64,000 nt of DNA from Spinacia oleracea (taxonomy: Eukaryota > Streptophyta > Magnoliopsida > Caryophyllales > Amaranthaceae), in NCBI RefSeq assembly GCF_020520425.1, contig NC_079491.1:99107152-99171151 (forward strand). The letters run 5' to 3'. Positions within the stretch are counted from its first letter, which is position 1; each line of letters begins with the position of its first letter. The notes below the pieces were generated by a model that worked only from the letters and a program-made list of their open reading frames with translations, made no database searches and was not told the origin of the DNA. Shown here piece by piece: positions 46,110 to 55,919 of this stretch. The translations under genes and the position numbers were made by a program.

Positions 46110-46992
46110 ATCTATACGAAATTAGTTGAGTAATTAGTAATATACGTCGGTCGCAGAATAGGAAATTTTTATATGTACTTATTAAAATATTATAATCATT
46201 CTTAGAACCTTGATATATCACACGAGATTAATTTAAGTCACATAACACCTCCGTACACAACTCTTCTTAATTCATACCATAACTTATGGTTTTTTGTTTA
46301 ATCATTCTTCCTTAGTGACTAATATTTGTGATCTATCTTCATCTTCTAAAAGTTATTACCCTATATCACTTCCATATTATATTTTCTTTTTGCGTACAAG
46401 ATCATACTTTCAACTTCACATGAATTTGCAAGGAAAATAAAGCATGTGATTTTAGCGCACAAGGTGATATTTTCAACTTCACACGAAGACAACAATATAA
46501 ATCCATTTTTTAAAAAGAGTAAGAGTACCTTAAGTAACGTGGCATCACATAATCATAATTTATGGTAAAATTTCTTGGATTAAATGTAATTAAGCTAAGC
46601 AAAATTATGTAGTGGGGATAATGTAATTAGACAAACAATACCAACACAAAATGCCAAAGCTAACAAAAATACGTACTTACAAATTTGAAGCTATTATATC
46701 AAAACATTTGAAATTAAATCAAAAGGAATACAATAGAAAGATCCAACTTTTGCATGATTGACGTAAGTTATGATAGCACAATAAACGTCGGTATATGCTC
46801 ATTGTATATATATTGGACATCGAGGAAATGTAAAGCCACGGAAATTATATTCTAACACTTAACAAACCTAACTTGCAGAGTTGTAGCCCACCCTTGTCCA
46901 TACAAAATTAGGGAAATAACAATTGTCCAATAAAAAACCTAAAAGGGACTTTATAGTATACATACCTCTAGTATCAAAGAGCATATGCAACG
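46110..46992 (-). other. Upstream region of the TNP2-like gene
   Basis: AT-rich, no frame. Likely 5' flank or leader introns of the minus-strand transposase gene. Confidence 0.4.
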
Positions 46993-47132
46993 TACGAACC
47001 GATGCACGAACCTACGAACAACGCTAAAGACTTGCAGGAAACCTTGAACCGGTGTAGTAACGCACGAACTGATGCACGAACCTACGAACAACGCTAAAGA
47101 ATCACAGGAAACCTTGAACCGGTGTGGTCGGC
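46993..47132. repeat. 70-bp tandem duplication
   Basis: Two copies of a unit with GATGCACGAACCTACGAACA (47001 and 47071), ending ACCTTGAACCGGTGT. It lies about 0.9 kb upstream of the TNP2-like ATG. Confidence 0.8.
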
Positions 47133-47490
47133 GAAACCTGATAATGTTGATAAATTATGGTCAAAATATAAGGACAACAACATTATCAGGAATTTAAAAT
47201 CTAAAAAATATAGTAGATGAAGCTATCAACTTAAACAGAAAAAACTACAAACATATCAATTTATGACCATGAATGCTCCATGAAAATGAACAAATGTAGG
47301 GAAGCAATGTGCTAAGCGCAGGTCAAAGAAGGGTGTTTTTTCTACATGGAAAGTAAAAGCAAATATTATCTGCAATCTACTCCGCGATAAGGGGATCAAG
47401 CAATTGAGTTTACGAAAGTCGTTATTGTGGGGCGACAAAAATACCAGAGGAGAGAGAAAGGAGATAGTGGTGAACGTAGAGGGACAGGAG
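47133..47490. other. CACTA B spacer
   Basis: No recognised feature apart from AT-rich sequence. Confidence 0.35.
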
Positions 47491-47774
47491 AAGAAGTGAA
47501 CTGATCAGAAGTGAACTGATCAGAAGTGAACTGATCAGAAGTGAACTGATCAGAAGTGAACTGATCAGAAGTGAACTGATCAGAAGTGAACTGATCAGAA
47601 ATGAACTGATCAGAAGTGAACTGATCAGAAGTGAACTGATCAAAAGTGAACTGATCAGAAGTGAACTGATCAGGACTGATCAGGATTGATCAGTAAGGAC
47701 TGTTCAGAACTGATCTGATCAGGACTAATCTGGACTGATCTGATGAGGACTGATCTGATTAGGACTGATCTATT
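47491..47774. repeat. GATCAG minisatellite array 1 (15-bp unit)
   Basis: About twelve near-perfect units of AGTGAACTGATCAGA (47491-47674), then diverged GGACTGATCAG units to 47774, ending GATCTATTTTCTATGTCGT. Each unit contains the palindrome CTGATCAG. A frame read across it encodes only Ser-Leu-Leu-Ile repeats and is not a gene. Confidence 0.92.
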
Positions 47775-48435
47775 TTCTATGTCGTCTTAGAGTGCAAGTG
47801 TCACAGTCCATAGAAAGCTAGCTATTCCATTTATTACTCAAAAGTGATCATCATACTCCGTATTAAGCAGCCATATTATCTCATATTCAAGGAAGTTGAC
47901 AGAACACAACACATAATTAAAAAGACTCCCAAAAGTTTTATAATAATATTAATCCTACCTTGTTATGTCTAATCTAAATATTAGTCATTATAGATTACTC
48001 TTCTATTATGACTCATCAATTCCACGATCAATTATTTATAACTTGTACACCGTAGCAATCAGTATGTATTACTCCACTTCTTAAGCTCTTAGCTAGTGTT
48101 TGTTTGAATAATGAAATAAGAATAGTAATCACAATTTTGGATTAGATTCTATTAATTTGTTAAGAATAGAGTTATTCAAATAGAACGATAATCTCATGAT
48201 TGAGCTTGAACTGATTTAGTGAAACACTCCTATCCGGTGCAATTGCATAGCCTCTAAAACGTTTTCTGTTAATGTTTCCCATTTTTTCCCGGTTATGCGC
48301 AACACATGATGTATATAGTTAAGGTTCGATAGTTATATTAGCAACACCAACATAAATTGGGATGTTTTCCAATTCCAATTACATTATTTATGTGTGGGAT
48401 AAAGTAATTAAACCTAAACAACACCAACACAAATC
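47775..48435. other. CACTA B spacer between the two GATCAG arrays
   Basis: AT-rich, no frame of interest. Confidence 0.35.
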
Positions 48436-48605
48436 AGGAGAAGAAGTGAACTGATCAGAAGTGAACTGATCAGAAGTGAACTAATCAGAACTGATCAGGA
48501 TGGATCAGTAAGGATTGATCAGGACTGATTTGATCAGGAATGATCCGATCAGGACTGATCTGATCAGGATTGATCAGAGCATGACTGATCTATTTTCTAT
48601 GTCGT
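48436..48605. repeat. GATCAG minisatellite array 2
   Basis: Starts with the same CAGGAGAAGAAGTGAACTGA phrase as array 1, has about three 15-bp units and then diverged GGACTGAT units, and ends with the same GATCTATTTTCTATGTCGT. It is a shortened duplicate of array 1 including its borders. Confidence 0.85.
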
Positions 48606-48981
48606 AAATAGCCTAGGACTGATCTATTGTCATGTAATGCATGATCTATTGTCATGTAATGCATGATCTATTTTCTAAAATCAATAGAGATAAAAAGTTC
48701 AGGTATGTAATAAAAAATACTCTAAACAGCTCTATAGAGAAGCACTAAAAAAAGCTAGGTAACGACTCTTTACCATAATTCCATAAACCCTTACTCGCAA
48801 GTTCAAAATAATTCAACAGAAGAATACAATGTCGTTCTTTCTACCAATAGAACCTAAAGTGTAGCCAAACCATCCATCTCAAAAATTTGCTACTGTTACT
48901 TTTAACTCGATACATGTTGAAACTAACTGATATGTTATTATCAAAGCTCGTAGTCATAAAAACCATTTATGCATGCTGCAG
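48606..48981. other. CACTA B spacer before the kinase fragment
   Basis: AT-rich, with a 22-bp direct repeat near 48620 and 48643 (core ATCTATTGTCATGTAATGCA). It ends in a TGCTGCAG acceptor at 48981. Confidence 0.4.
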
Positions 48982-49176
48982 TTTATTGGGGCAAAGATGG
49001 GGGCCTCAGGACTACAAATACAAACAGAAAGTGGCCTAATTAGCATCCCTAGTAATATCTGATGTGTTGTTGTGAAATATCTTCCTAGAGGTGCCCTAAA
49101 GAAATACCTCATCGATAATCGAAGGAAGAAGCTAGCTTTTAAGGTTGTCCACCAGTTGGCGCTTGATCTTTCTAGA
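48982..49176 (+). pseudogene. Captured Raf-like protein kinase exon
   Basis: Plus-strand exon after a TGCTGCAG acceptor. It reads FIGAKMGASGLQIQTESGLI, then an in-frame TGA (49060-49062, probably a former Cys codon), then CVVVKYLPRGALKKYLIDN and KLAFKVVHQLALDLSR. This is the hinge (VVVEYL-GG-L--YL) and alpha-E region of plant Raf-like MAP3K-type kinases; the insertion with IQTE-G--S-PSN is typical of the CBC/ATN1-like group. Normal VVVEYLPGG is changed to VVVKYLPRG. The catalytic loop HRD and DFG motifs are absent. A captured, inactive partial exon in plus orientation. Confidence 0.8.
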
Positions 49177-51059
49177 GTGACAAATAATTTTGCAAACTCA
49201 AATAAATAATACCGAATGATAAGCTATAGTTCAAAGCTACTCTCAACTTGGCATGATAAACCCAGATAAACAATAAGCTAGTGCTGATAAGATAATATTT
49301 GGTTAGCTATGACAGTTCAAAACCGGATGATAGAAACTCAGAAATGGTTATCTGAGTTTATCATCCCAGCTATGACAGTTCAAAAATCAAAACCGGATGT
49401 TCTATCCCTTAACTCAGTTAAGCTATAGTTCAAAGCTACTCTCACTTCTCTGTGTTTTGAACTGCATATATTCAGATTAGGGTGCTTACTGCATAGGTTT
49501 ATTCCTTACTCCATACAACTGGTAGTCAAACCTATATTTGGTGCCAACTAAAGCAGGGAAAGGCAAAGAAATTTATAATAAAGACAAGCAAAGTGCTGAT
49601 AAGATAAGATATTTAACACTGCGATACACTGCCACTACCTAATACTACAGTTATGACATATAGAAAGCATGCAGTAGCTTAACATAACGATGACAGACAG
49701 ACAATGAGCTTATCAGTCGCCTAATACTAAGTTCTGCTTTGTAAAGCTCAGTTCTGTTTTGTGCAAAGTTTGTTCAGTTCTTTTCTACTTACAGTCAGTC
49801 CATCGGTCACACATTTCACATAATCAGTCACAGAAAACAGTGTAGCCTCAAAAGAAGTTATAGATAACAGTAGAAAATGCTAAGTGAAAGGGTTCAAATA
49901 ATTAGTATAAGTTCTATAGCGACAAATAATTTTGCAAACTCATCCAACATGCACATTTGATGCACCAAGTTTCTCACTAAAGACAACCTAAACTAACCAA
50001 GTACAGCTAGGTGTCTTAAAGATTGACAACAGATTTTTCATACTAAGTACCAGATATCTTGGTCAGAGATTATCACCTAAATCTCACTAAATGTCTGTGT
50101 GTCTTTATACAAAGCATTGCCATGTATCCAAATTTCAAAGATTCTAGGCCAACTAAAAGTTGCAAATTTAAAACTATGGAATCACAAAAGTACAAAGTAA
50201 TTCAAGAAAGATACCGCAGAAAATTAGAAATAGATAGACAATACCTACAGTAGTAACAACACGGAAGAAGAAGTCAGACGTTCACCACTTTCCAACTATC
50301 GTCCAAATTACCAACTATCTGCAATTGAAAACTAAAATAAATGAAATAGCAAACACTCTGTAAGCGGTATATAGAAAATCACAGAAACTAAGAAGACCCA
50401 TTCTAGTTTTTTTCTTGAATTAAGGATGCAATATAACATGGAAAACTTAAAGGCATATGATTGACATTAGAAATTGACATGAAAAAACGTGAATTAACAA
50501 TATATGACGGAAATTAAAATAGTGAATCAAACCTAAACATTGTTATATGATAAAAATCAAATAGTGAAGGCGTGAAGCAGACCAAAAATACCTGGCGAAT
50601 ATATCCGGCAACACCGAGGATGAAGCAGCAATTAAGAAACCAGAGTATGCTTGAATTTCTCCAATTAAAAACCAGAGAGAGCAACGAATTTATCTTGAAT
50701 TTGTTGGGCGAATTGTGAATTCAATAATTGGGATTTTTCATGAATTTATAGGATGAGGAGTGAGATAGCTTATACTGGGAGATTTGACTTTGCTAACGTA
50801 AAGGTTGAAGACGGAATTCATGGAATTCGTTAATGGCCGGTGCTGAAGGTGAGGAGGAGAGATACGAATTCATCGGAAATCTGACGAGGGTGGTTAGTTT
50901 CGTAAAGCAGCAAGGTATGTCGGTGGGAGGAGGTTGAGAGAAACGTGGGAGGTGGGTTGAGAGTTAGGCGGGATTCTGCGAAAAAAACAGAGAGTTAGGC
51001 GGGATTTTTTGCCCAAAAATTCAGTTGCATTGCTGCCTCACAAACACGTGCAACACACG
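49177..51059. other. CACTA B right interior
   Basis: AT-rich, no recognised frame. Contains a repeated AGCTATGACAGTTCAAAA phrase (about 49305 and 49371) and TAAGCTATAGTTCAAAGCTA (49221 and 49419). 50600-51010 is purine-rich and may hold the first exon of the minus-strand transposase transcript. Confidence 0.4.
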
Positions 51060-51222
51060 TGTCTTTTTTTTGTAAATAGCGATGCTTTAGAACGTCGAAA
51101 TATTTTGCGGCTCTCTAAAGCGTCGCAATTTACAAATTAATATTCGCGCCCCAATTTCCTTGCGACTCTTTGTTAGACCGTCACAATAATTTCGTCTCAA
51201 TATGTACCTCTTTTTTGTAGTG
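51060..51222. repeat. Right subterminal repeats and TIR of CACTA B
   Basis: AATAGCGATGCTTTAGA, AAAGCGTCGCAATTTAC and related words mirror the left end. Terminates TTTTTTGTAGTG at 51222, followed by target duplication AAC. Confidence 0.8.
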
Positions 51223-51225
51223 AAC

Positions 51226-51277
51226 CATGATATAGCAACGCCTGTGAAACTGTTGCATAAAAGGGCGTTGCTATAAG
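51226..51277. mobile_element. CACTA element A, right end piece (terminus lost)
   Basis: Reads ATAGCAACGCCTGTGAAACT.. GGCGTTGCTATAAG, the inverted counterpart of the left end GCTTATAGCAACGCC. The terminal bases equivalent to CACTACTACAAAATA are absent and Tat LTR sequence follows immediately. Confidence 0.75.
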
Positions 51278-51441
51278 CCTAAGCCTCTCGCTGCGAAATT
51301 GTTCACGCGTTCTGTCGCAATCGATCCATAAATCGAACAGAACGTATCCTGTCCCATAATTGAGATTCGTTAAATAAAAAGGAGAAATAGAAAAGTCAAA
51401 GTGGTTAGTTTTCTGAGAACTGTGACGCACCTCTCAAGGGT
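51278..51441 (+). repeat. 164-bp duplicate of Tat LTR flanking CACTA A/B
   Basis: Near-identical to 25112-25275 with three differences visible by eye, all transitions. It is far longer than the 3-bp target duplication CACTA transposition makes. LTR sequence continues from 51442 exactly where the left copy was interrupted. Confidence 0.9.
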
Positions 51442-52062
51442 GCGTCGTAATGTGTCCCTTTTCGATGATTTAACTGCTTTCCTCGCCCTTTTTATGAACT
51501 GTTAAACTAACCTAATCTGATTGTTCTATCACCCTAACAAATATAATATTTTTGGGAAATCGGAATATCATGCTAGGTCCCTTAATGCTATTTAAATCAG
51601 ATAATCACGATCGAATTAGTATTATATGTTGCATATTGCTAAAATCAACTCAGATTAGTTTAATAGTTAACGCATGTCCCTTCAATTATTTATGCTGAGC
51701 TAGTAAGGATATCCTGCCTCTGGAGTTATCGACGAGCGAAGTACTCCTCTCGGTAGTTACAGTCCCCCGAACCCTCAATCTCTACCTTGCGGGTGTATAT
51801 TGAGAGATCCCCACACCAGGGATCACAAGGGAACCGACGGCCATCGTGGTCAAACATAATTGCACTCCCTTTATGTCACGATAACCGGGTTTTGTCAGTT
51901 TTTCTCATTGTCGTTAAAAAATGAATGGCGACTCCTATATTACTAGTCAATTGGGCGTATACTCACAGGAAATCCAATTACACTTGATTGAATAAAAAGA
52001 ATCGTCACACCCACGAGGGACGAGGTCACGCATTAGCCTCGTGCTTTTTCGATCCCCTCACA
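51442..52062 (+). repeat. Tat 5' LTR, second segment
   Basis: Resumes the LTR after the insertion point and ends ..GATCCCCTCACA. Contains R/U5-type sequence without coding potential. Confidence 0.75.
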
Positions 52063-52532
52063 GTGGTGACTCCACTGGGGATAGTGAAGGAAATACTCGT
52101 GCTTGTAGGTAATCAAAATAGCCGAAGGGTGAAACGATCCTACCCCGCGCTTATTTCCCCATCAAGTTGGGACGACCTGAAAATCAGCATATTAATGTGA
52201 ACGGGCAGAACATCATAACGAATCTCGGCTCCCTCGGGAGTTGGGACTAAGGATACCTTTTTTTGCCAATAGGGGGGTGCATACGCCGCGCATATTTCCC
52301 ACTCGGTACTTGTGCAGGTAGTACACCTATCCCGAACCCAATCGCTCGCCCATTAGGTCCCTCTCGCCTGCATGCCCCCTTGGCTTGCACTTGCGGGTCT
52401 GCCGCTTGAGCGAAATTCGTCTGTTGAAGACACTACCTCGACCGGGGCATGTGTTGGATCTACGATAGAAGCGGTACCAAGCCAGGCGCAAATAAACTAC
52501 CCATAGAAGCCTATCATAAACTACGTGGCATA
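52063..52532 (+). other. Tat primer-binding site and leader
   Basis: GTGGTGACTCCACTGGGGA follows the LTR end directly and is in PBS position; the tRNA that fits I cannot name with certainty (Arg is usual in Ogre relatives). The leader continues to the CACTA C insertion; ATA (52530-52532) is its target duplication. Confidence 0.65.
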
Positions 52533-52624
52533 CACTAGTGGAAAAAGGCTTATTTGCATCCCCGCATTTGCCACGCCATTCTGAACATGTGACGCAAATG
52601 ACAAATTTTAGCATAAAATTTAGT

Positions 52625-52827
52625 CATTTGCGTCGCAGCTTTGTTAAACTGCGACGCAAATGACTCTAGGATGCCCCCCAGAGTCATTTGCGTCGCAGAT
52701 TAGTAAAATTGCGACGCAATTAACTCAATCAAGTGCGTCGCAGATTTACTAATCTGCGACGCAAATGACTCTGGGGGGCATCCTAGAGTCATTTGCGTCG
52801 CAGTTTAACAAAGCTGCGACGCAAATG
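52625..52827. repeat. 203-bp near-perfect palindrome in CACTA C left end
   Basis: Arms of about 94 bp, centre near 52726, four CATTTGCGTCGCAG units per strand. Only a few mismatches between arms, so a transcript would fold into a long duplex. Confidence 0.88.
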
Positions 52828-53622
52828 TGTTTTGATTTTTTTTTTTTCGAATTCGCGCTCAGCTTAATTGCTTAGGAACATTCTGACTTAGGTTAATATT
52901 GCTCGACAAACACTAGCTGCTTCCCTCCCAAACGAAACCAACACCAACACTAGCTGCTTTGTTCTCACCGGCGGCTTCACCCTGTTCACTGTCGTCGTTG
53001 CCTTCGCCGCCTTCCGTCGTTGCCGCGCCGTTCCTTTGCTGCTTCACTGCTTCACTGCTTCGCCACTTCACTACTTCACTGATTCCTGCCCTTCTTCCTT
53101 TTTAGAGTCGCCGCCCACGACCAAGGAAGTCATCCACGGCACGGCAGCCGCCCACGCCGCCGCCCACTCAGCCGCCCTTGTTCATTGTCGTCTCTCCTCT
53201 CTTAGGTATTGAATTTTAGTTTTGATATTTATTGAATTTTAATTGTGCATTTTAATTTTAATTGTGGACATTATAATTGAATTTTAATTATGCATTATAA
53301 TTGAATTTTAATGGTTGATATTATTTGTTGAATTTTAATTGGGTACATTTTAGGATTTAGGTTTTGTTGAATTTTAGTTGTAGGTTTTGTTGAATTTTAG
53401 TTGAATTTTAATTGGGTACATTTTAGGATTTAGGTTTTGTTGAATTTTAGTTGTTAGGTTTTGTTGAATTAAAAGTTATGAAATGAAGTTTTGGGTATGA
53501 AATGAATTTAGGTGATATATGAAATCATGTTTTGGGTTTGCTACAAAATTTTGGATTTATAATGATATGAATAGCCTAGTTTATATTCTAACCTTTGACA
53601 AAATTTGGTCTAGTGGTTGAAA
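52828..53622 (+). other. CACTA C interior, CG-rich then AT-rich repeats
   Basis: 52960-53200 is CG-rich with GCCGCC words; 53210-53480 is a run of TTGAATTTTAATTG-like repeats, probably an intron. No recognised protein. Confidence 0.45.
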
Positions 53623-53736
53623 ATGGATCGGAGTTGGATGTATGGTAGTAAACGATTTTCTACAAGGTTCTTACAAGGGATTCAAGAGTTCATTAAGGTT
53701 GCCTTGAAACATCAATCAGAACATGAATCAAGTTAA
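53623..53736 (+). pseudogene. TNP2 first-exon remnant in CACTA C
   Basis: A 37-codon frame starting MDRSWMYGSKRFSTRFLQG and including FIKVALKHQSEHES. This is the start of the plant transposase-associated domain (MDRSWMY---- .. F--GV--FI-FA) that opens TNP2-type CACTA transposases. The frame stops before the CPC--C motif. All the catalytic part is deleted. Confidence 0.75.
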
Positions 53737-53740
53737 AAGT

Positions 53741-54172
53741 TGGGTTCGAAAATGTCATTTTTGCCTAAATATGTACTATAACGACCCAATTACCCTTAAA
53801 TGTGGAATAATAGATTAGTACGAGGCTTAGAAAGTTATAACTATGCATATGAGACATGTAATAAGTTTGAAAACATTCCTTAGGTTCTTTGGTTCAAAGT
53901 TGGGTTCGAAAATGTCATTTTTGCCTAAATATGTATTATAACGACCCAATTACCCTTAAATGTGGAATAATAGATTATTACAAGGCTTAGAAAGTTATAA
54001 CTATGCATATGAGACATGTAATAAGTTTGAAAACATTCCTTAGGTTCTTTGGTTCAAAGTTGGGTTCGAAAATGTCATTTTTGCCTAAATATGTATTATA
54101 ACGACCCAATTACCCTTAAATGTGGAATAATAGATTATTACGAGGCTTAGAAAGTTATAACTATGCGTTTTA
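53741..54172. repeat. 160-bp tandem repeat, 2.7 copies
   Basis: Copies start TGGGTTCGAAAATGTCATTT at 53741, 53901 and 54061, nearly identical. Contains the phrase ATAACGACCCAATTACCC. Confidence 0.92.
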
Positions 54173-54687
54173 TGTACGACATAATAATGAATCATGGTAA
54201 TAGTCAAGATCTTACTAAGGTATGTTCTCATAAACTACGTACTTTATATAATAAATTGAAGTACACAAAACTATTATATTGATCAATCGTTGATAAATTG
54301 AATTATTTACACTTTTTTAGGATTTTTCAAGAACATTGCCTTATTCAGCGGAGGAGATTAATGAGGTGAAAGATTTTTGGGCAGATTACTTCATGAACAA
54401 TGTCGAATTTTTAGCTTAATTTGTAATATGAACTTGATCTCTAGCTAGCTACGTACCTTTGTTGTAATAATGTTATGTTTGTTGTAACATGTTGGTTGAT
54501 CGATCTATGACGAATTTAATTGCCTTTTATTGGGAACGTTAATTACGTTGTAAACTTTTGTGACAGGTATTAATTATAAATGTATTCCCGGTATTGGGAA
54601 TGAACCGTCTAATTTCAAAGACGATCATGTCGGAATTTCCAACTAAAATATTAAAAAACGAATGTTTTTTTTAAAAAAAATAAGTCA
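54173..54687 (+). other. CACTA C 3' interior with possible terminal exon
   Basis: After a TTTTTTAG acceptor at about 54320, the segment to 54418 reads FSRTLPYSAEEINEVKDFWA and ends in a stop. It may be the last exon of the lost TNP2-type gene. AT-rich untranslated sequence follows. Confidence 0.4.
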
Positions 54688-55159
54688 TTTGCAACGCACG
54701 TTAGCTCAATGTGCGAGGCAAATGACTTAATTTTTTGGCGCTAAAATTGTCATTTGCGTCGCACATTAAGCTATTGTGCGTGGCAAATGACTTTTTTTTT
54801 TTGCGCCTAAAAGTCATTTGCGTCGCACATTTATCTAATGTGCGTTGCAAATAACTTTTCAACATGGTGCCTGAAAAGTCATTTGCAACGCACATTAGCT
54901 AAATGTGCGACGCAAATGAACCTTATTTGCGTCGCACATTTAGATAATGTGCGTTGCAAATGACTTTTCAGGCATCATGTTGAAAAGTTATTTGCGTCGC
55001 ACGTTTGCTAATTGTGCGACGCAAATAAGGTTATTTGCGTCGCACAAATGTGCGACGCAAATGACTTTTAGTCATTTGCGTCGAGAGCTTTTGCCACGCA
55101 CGATGTGCGACGCAAATATGCTTAAAAGTGCGATGCAAATGACCCTTTTTCCACTAGTG
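54688..55159. repeat. Right palindromic subterminal region of CACTA C
   Basis: Repeated CATTTGCGTCGCACATT units in alternating orientation. About 54815-55030 is a large imperfect palindrome centred near 54922. Ends CCTTTTTCCACTAGTG. Confidence 0.82.
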
Positions 55160-55162
55160 ATA

Positions 55163-55919
55163 TTTAATTTTCAAATCCATGTTTGTAATGTAGTTATGTG
55201 TAGCGAAATATGTGATTGTGTGTGATAAACTATCCTAGAAAACCAACGACCTTAAAAAACTGCCCAAACATTCATAGACTAATTTGCCAAAGAGTTATAC
55301 CGAAACACGTGTTCCGCAAACCCGAATGATCGCCACAAAATAAGCGACGCTCGGGATGGCCTGTAACGAATCCCACAAACGCTGTTACGCGTAAAGGACG
55401 TTATTAGGCAAGCACGCAAGGCGAAGTCGCATAAACAGAAGACAGAAAACGAGAACCAGCCAGGGACGCATTCTCAACGCCCCTGGCTGGGCGCCAGAAT
55501 TTCTCATGCCCCTAGCTGGGCGCTGAAGTTGCTGCTTGGCCTTCTGGTCAAGCGCAGCAGCCTCGGTGCCCGAGCGAAAGGAAAATACGTAGCGCAAAAA
55601 AAAATGTTCATCAAAAGAATTGCTACGAGGGCGTAAGAAAAGCACTCGATTTCAAAAGCGACTCGCAAAAAAAATTAATAACTCTTTGTGTCGTTGTTAG
55701 GCCTCCTACGACGACAATACCCGGCACCAAAACCGAACGTGCTAATAATTATGAATGGCACACGGGCAAGTGTTTCGAAAATCCAAAGAATGACCAAAAT
55801 AAATAAAAAAACCAAAAAGTGTACCGACAAAAGAAAAAAGTGAAAAACCAATTTAGAGAGTCGAAGTCTAGACTAAGTAATGCTTGAAACTTTGGGAAAC
55901 TAAAACTTTAGCTTATCTT
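55163..55919 (+). other. Tat leader continued, with dyad motif copy 2
   Basis: Non-coding leader between CACTA C and gag. The GC-rich dyad motif is at 55471-55530. No other features seen. Confidence 0.55.
55471..55530. repeat. GC-rich dyad motif, copy 2 (in leader)
   Basis: CCCCTGGCTGGGCGCCAGAA and CCCCTAGCTGGGCGCTGAAG arms, same layout as copy 1 but more diverged. Confidence 0.7.

Larger units (their letters stand above)
31124..51222. mobile_element. CACTA element B, 20.1 kb, autonomous-type but mutated, with captured genes
   Basis: Left end CACTACAAAAAAACGCG (31124), right end ..CTTTTTTGTAGTG (51222): inverted CACTACAAAAAA termini. The 3-bp target duplication AAC (31121-31123 and 51223-51225) is exact. 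Subterminal regions repeat GCGTCACAATTTG and GACGCTTT. It contains both En/Spm-type genes on the minus strand (TNPA-like 40123-34437; TNP2-like 46109-42576) and five host-gene fragments on the plus strand. The TNP2-like gene has three in-frame stops, so the element is probably no longer autonomous. It is the youngest insertion of the A/B pair. Confidence 0.9.
52533..55159. mobile_element. CACTA element C, 2.6-kb deletion derivative, TSD ATA
   Basis: Perfect inverted ends CACTAGTGGAAAAAGG / CCTTTTTCCACTAGTG, with the exact 3-bp duplication ATA (52530-52532, 55160-55162). Both ends carry long palindromes built from CATTTGCGTCGCA units. Inside are relics of a TNP2-type gene on the plus strand and a 160-bp tandem repeat. 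It is a different family from A and B, judging by the terminus. No functional transposase; it would need one in trans. Confidence 0.9.

Noticed and set aside
47422..47643. Ser-Leu-Leu-Ile repeat protein frame
   Set aside because: A direct translation of the 15-bp minisatellite; unit length a multiple of three keeps the frame open.
47491..48605. CRISPR-like appearance of regularly spaced repeats
   Set aside because: Contiguous tandem units without spacers, in plant transposon DNA; not a CRISPR array.
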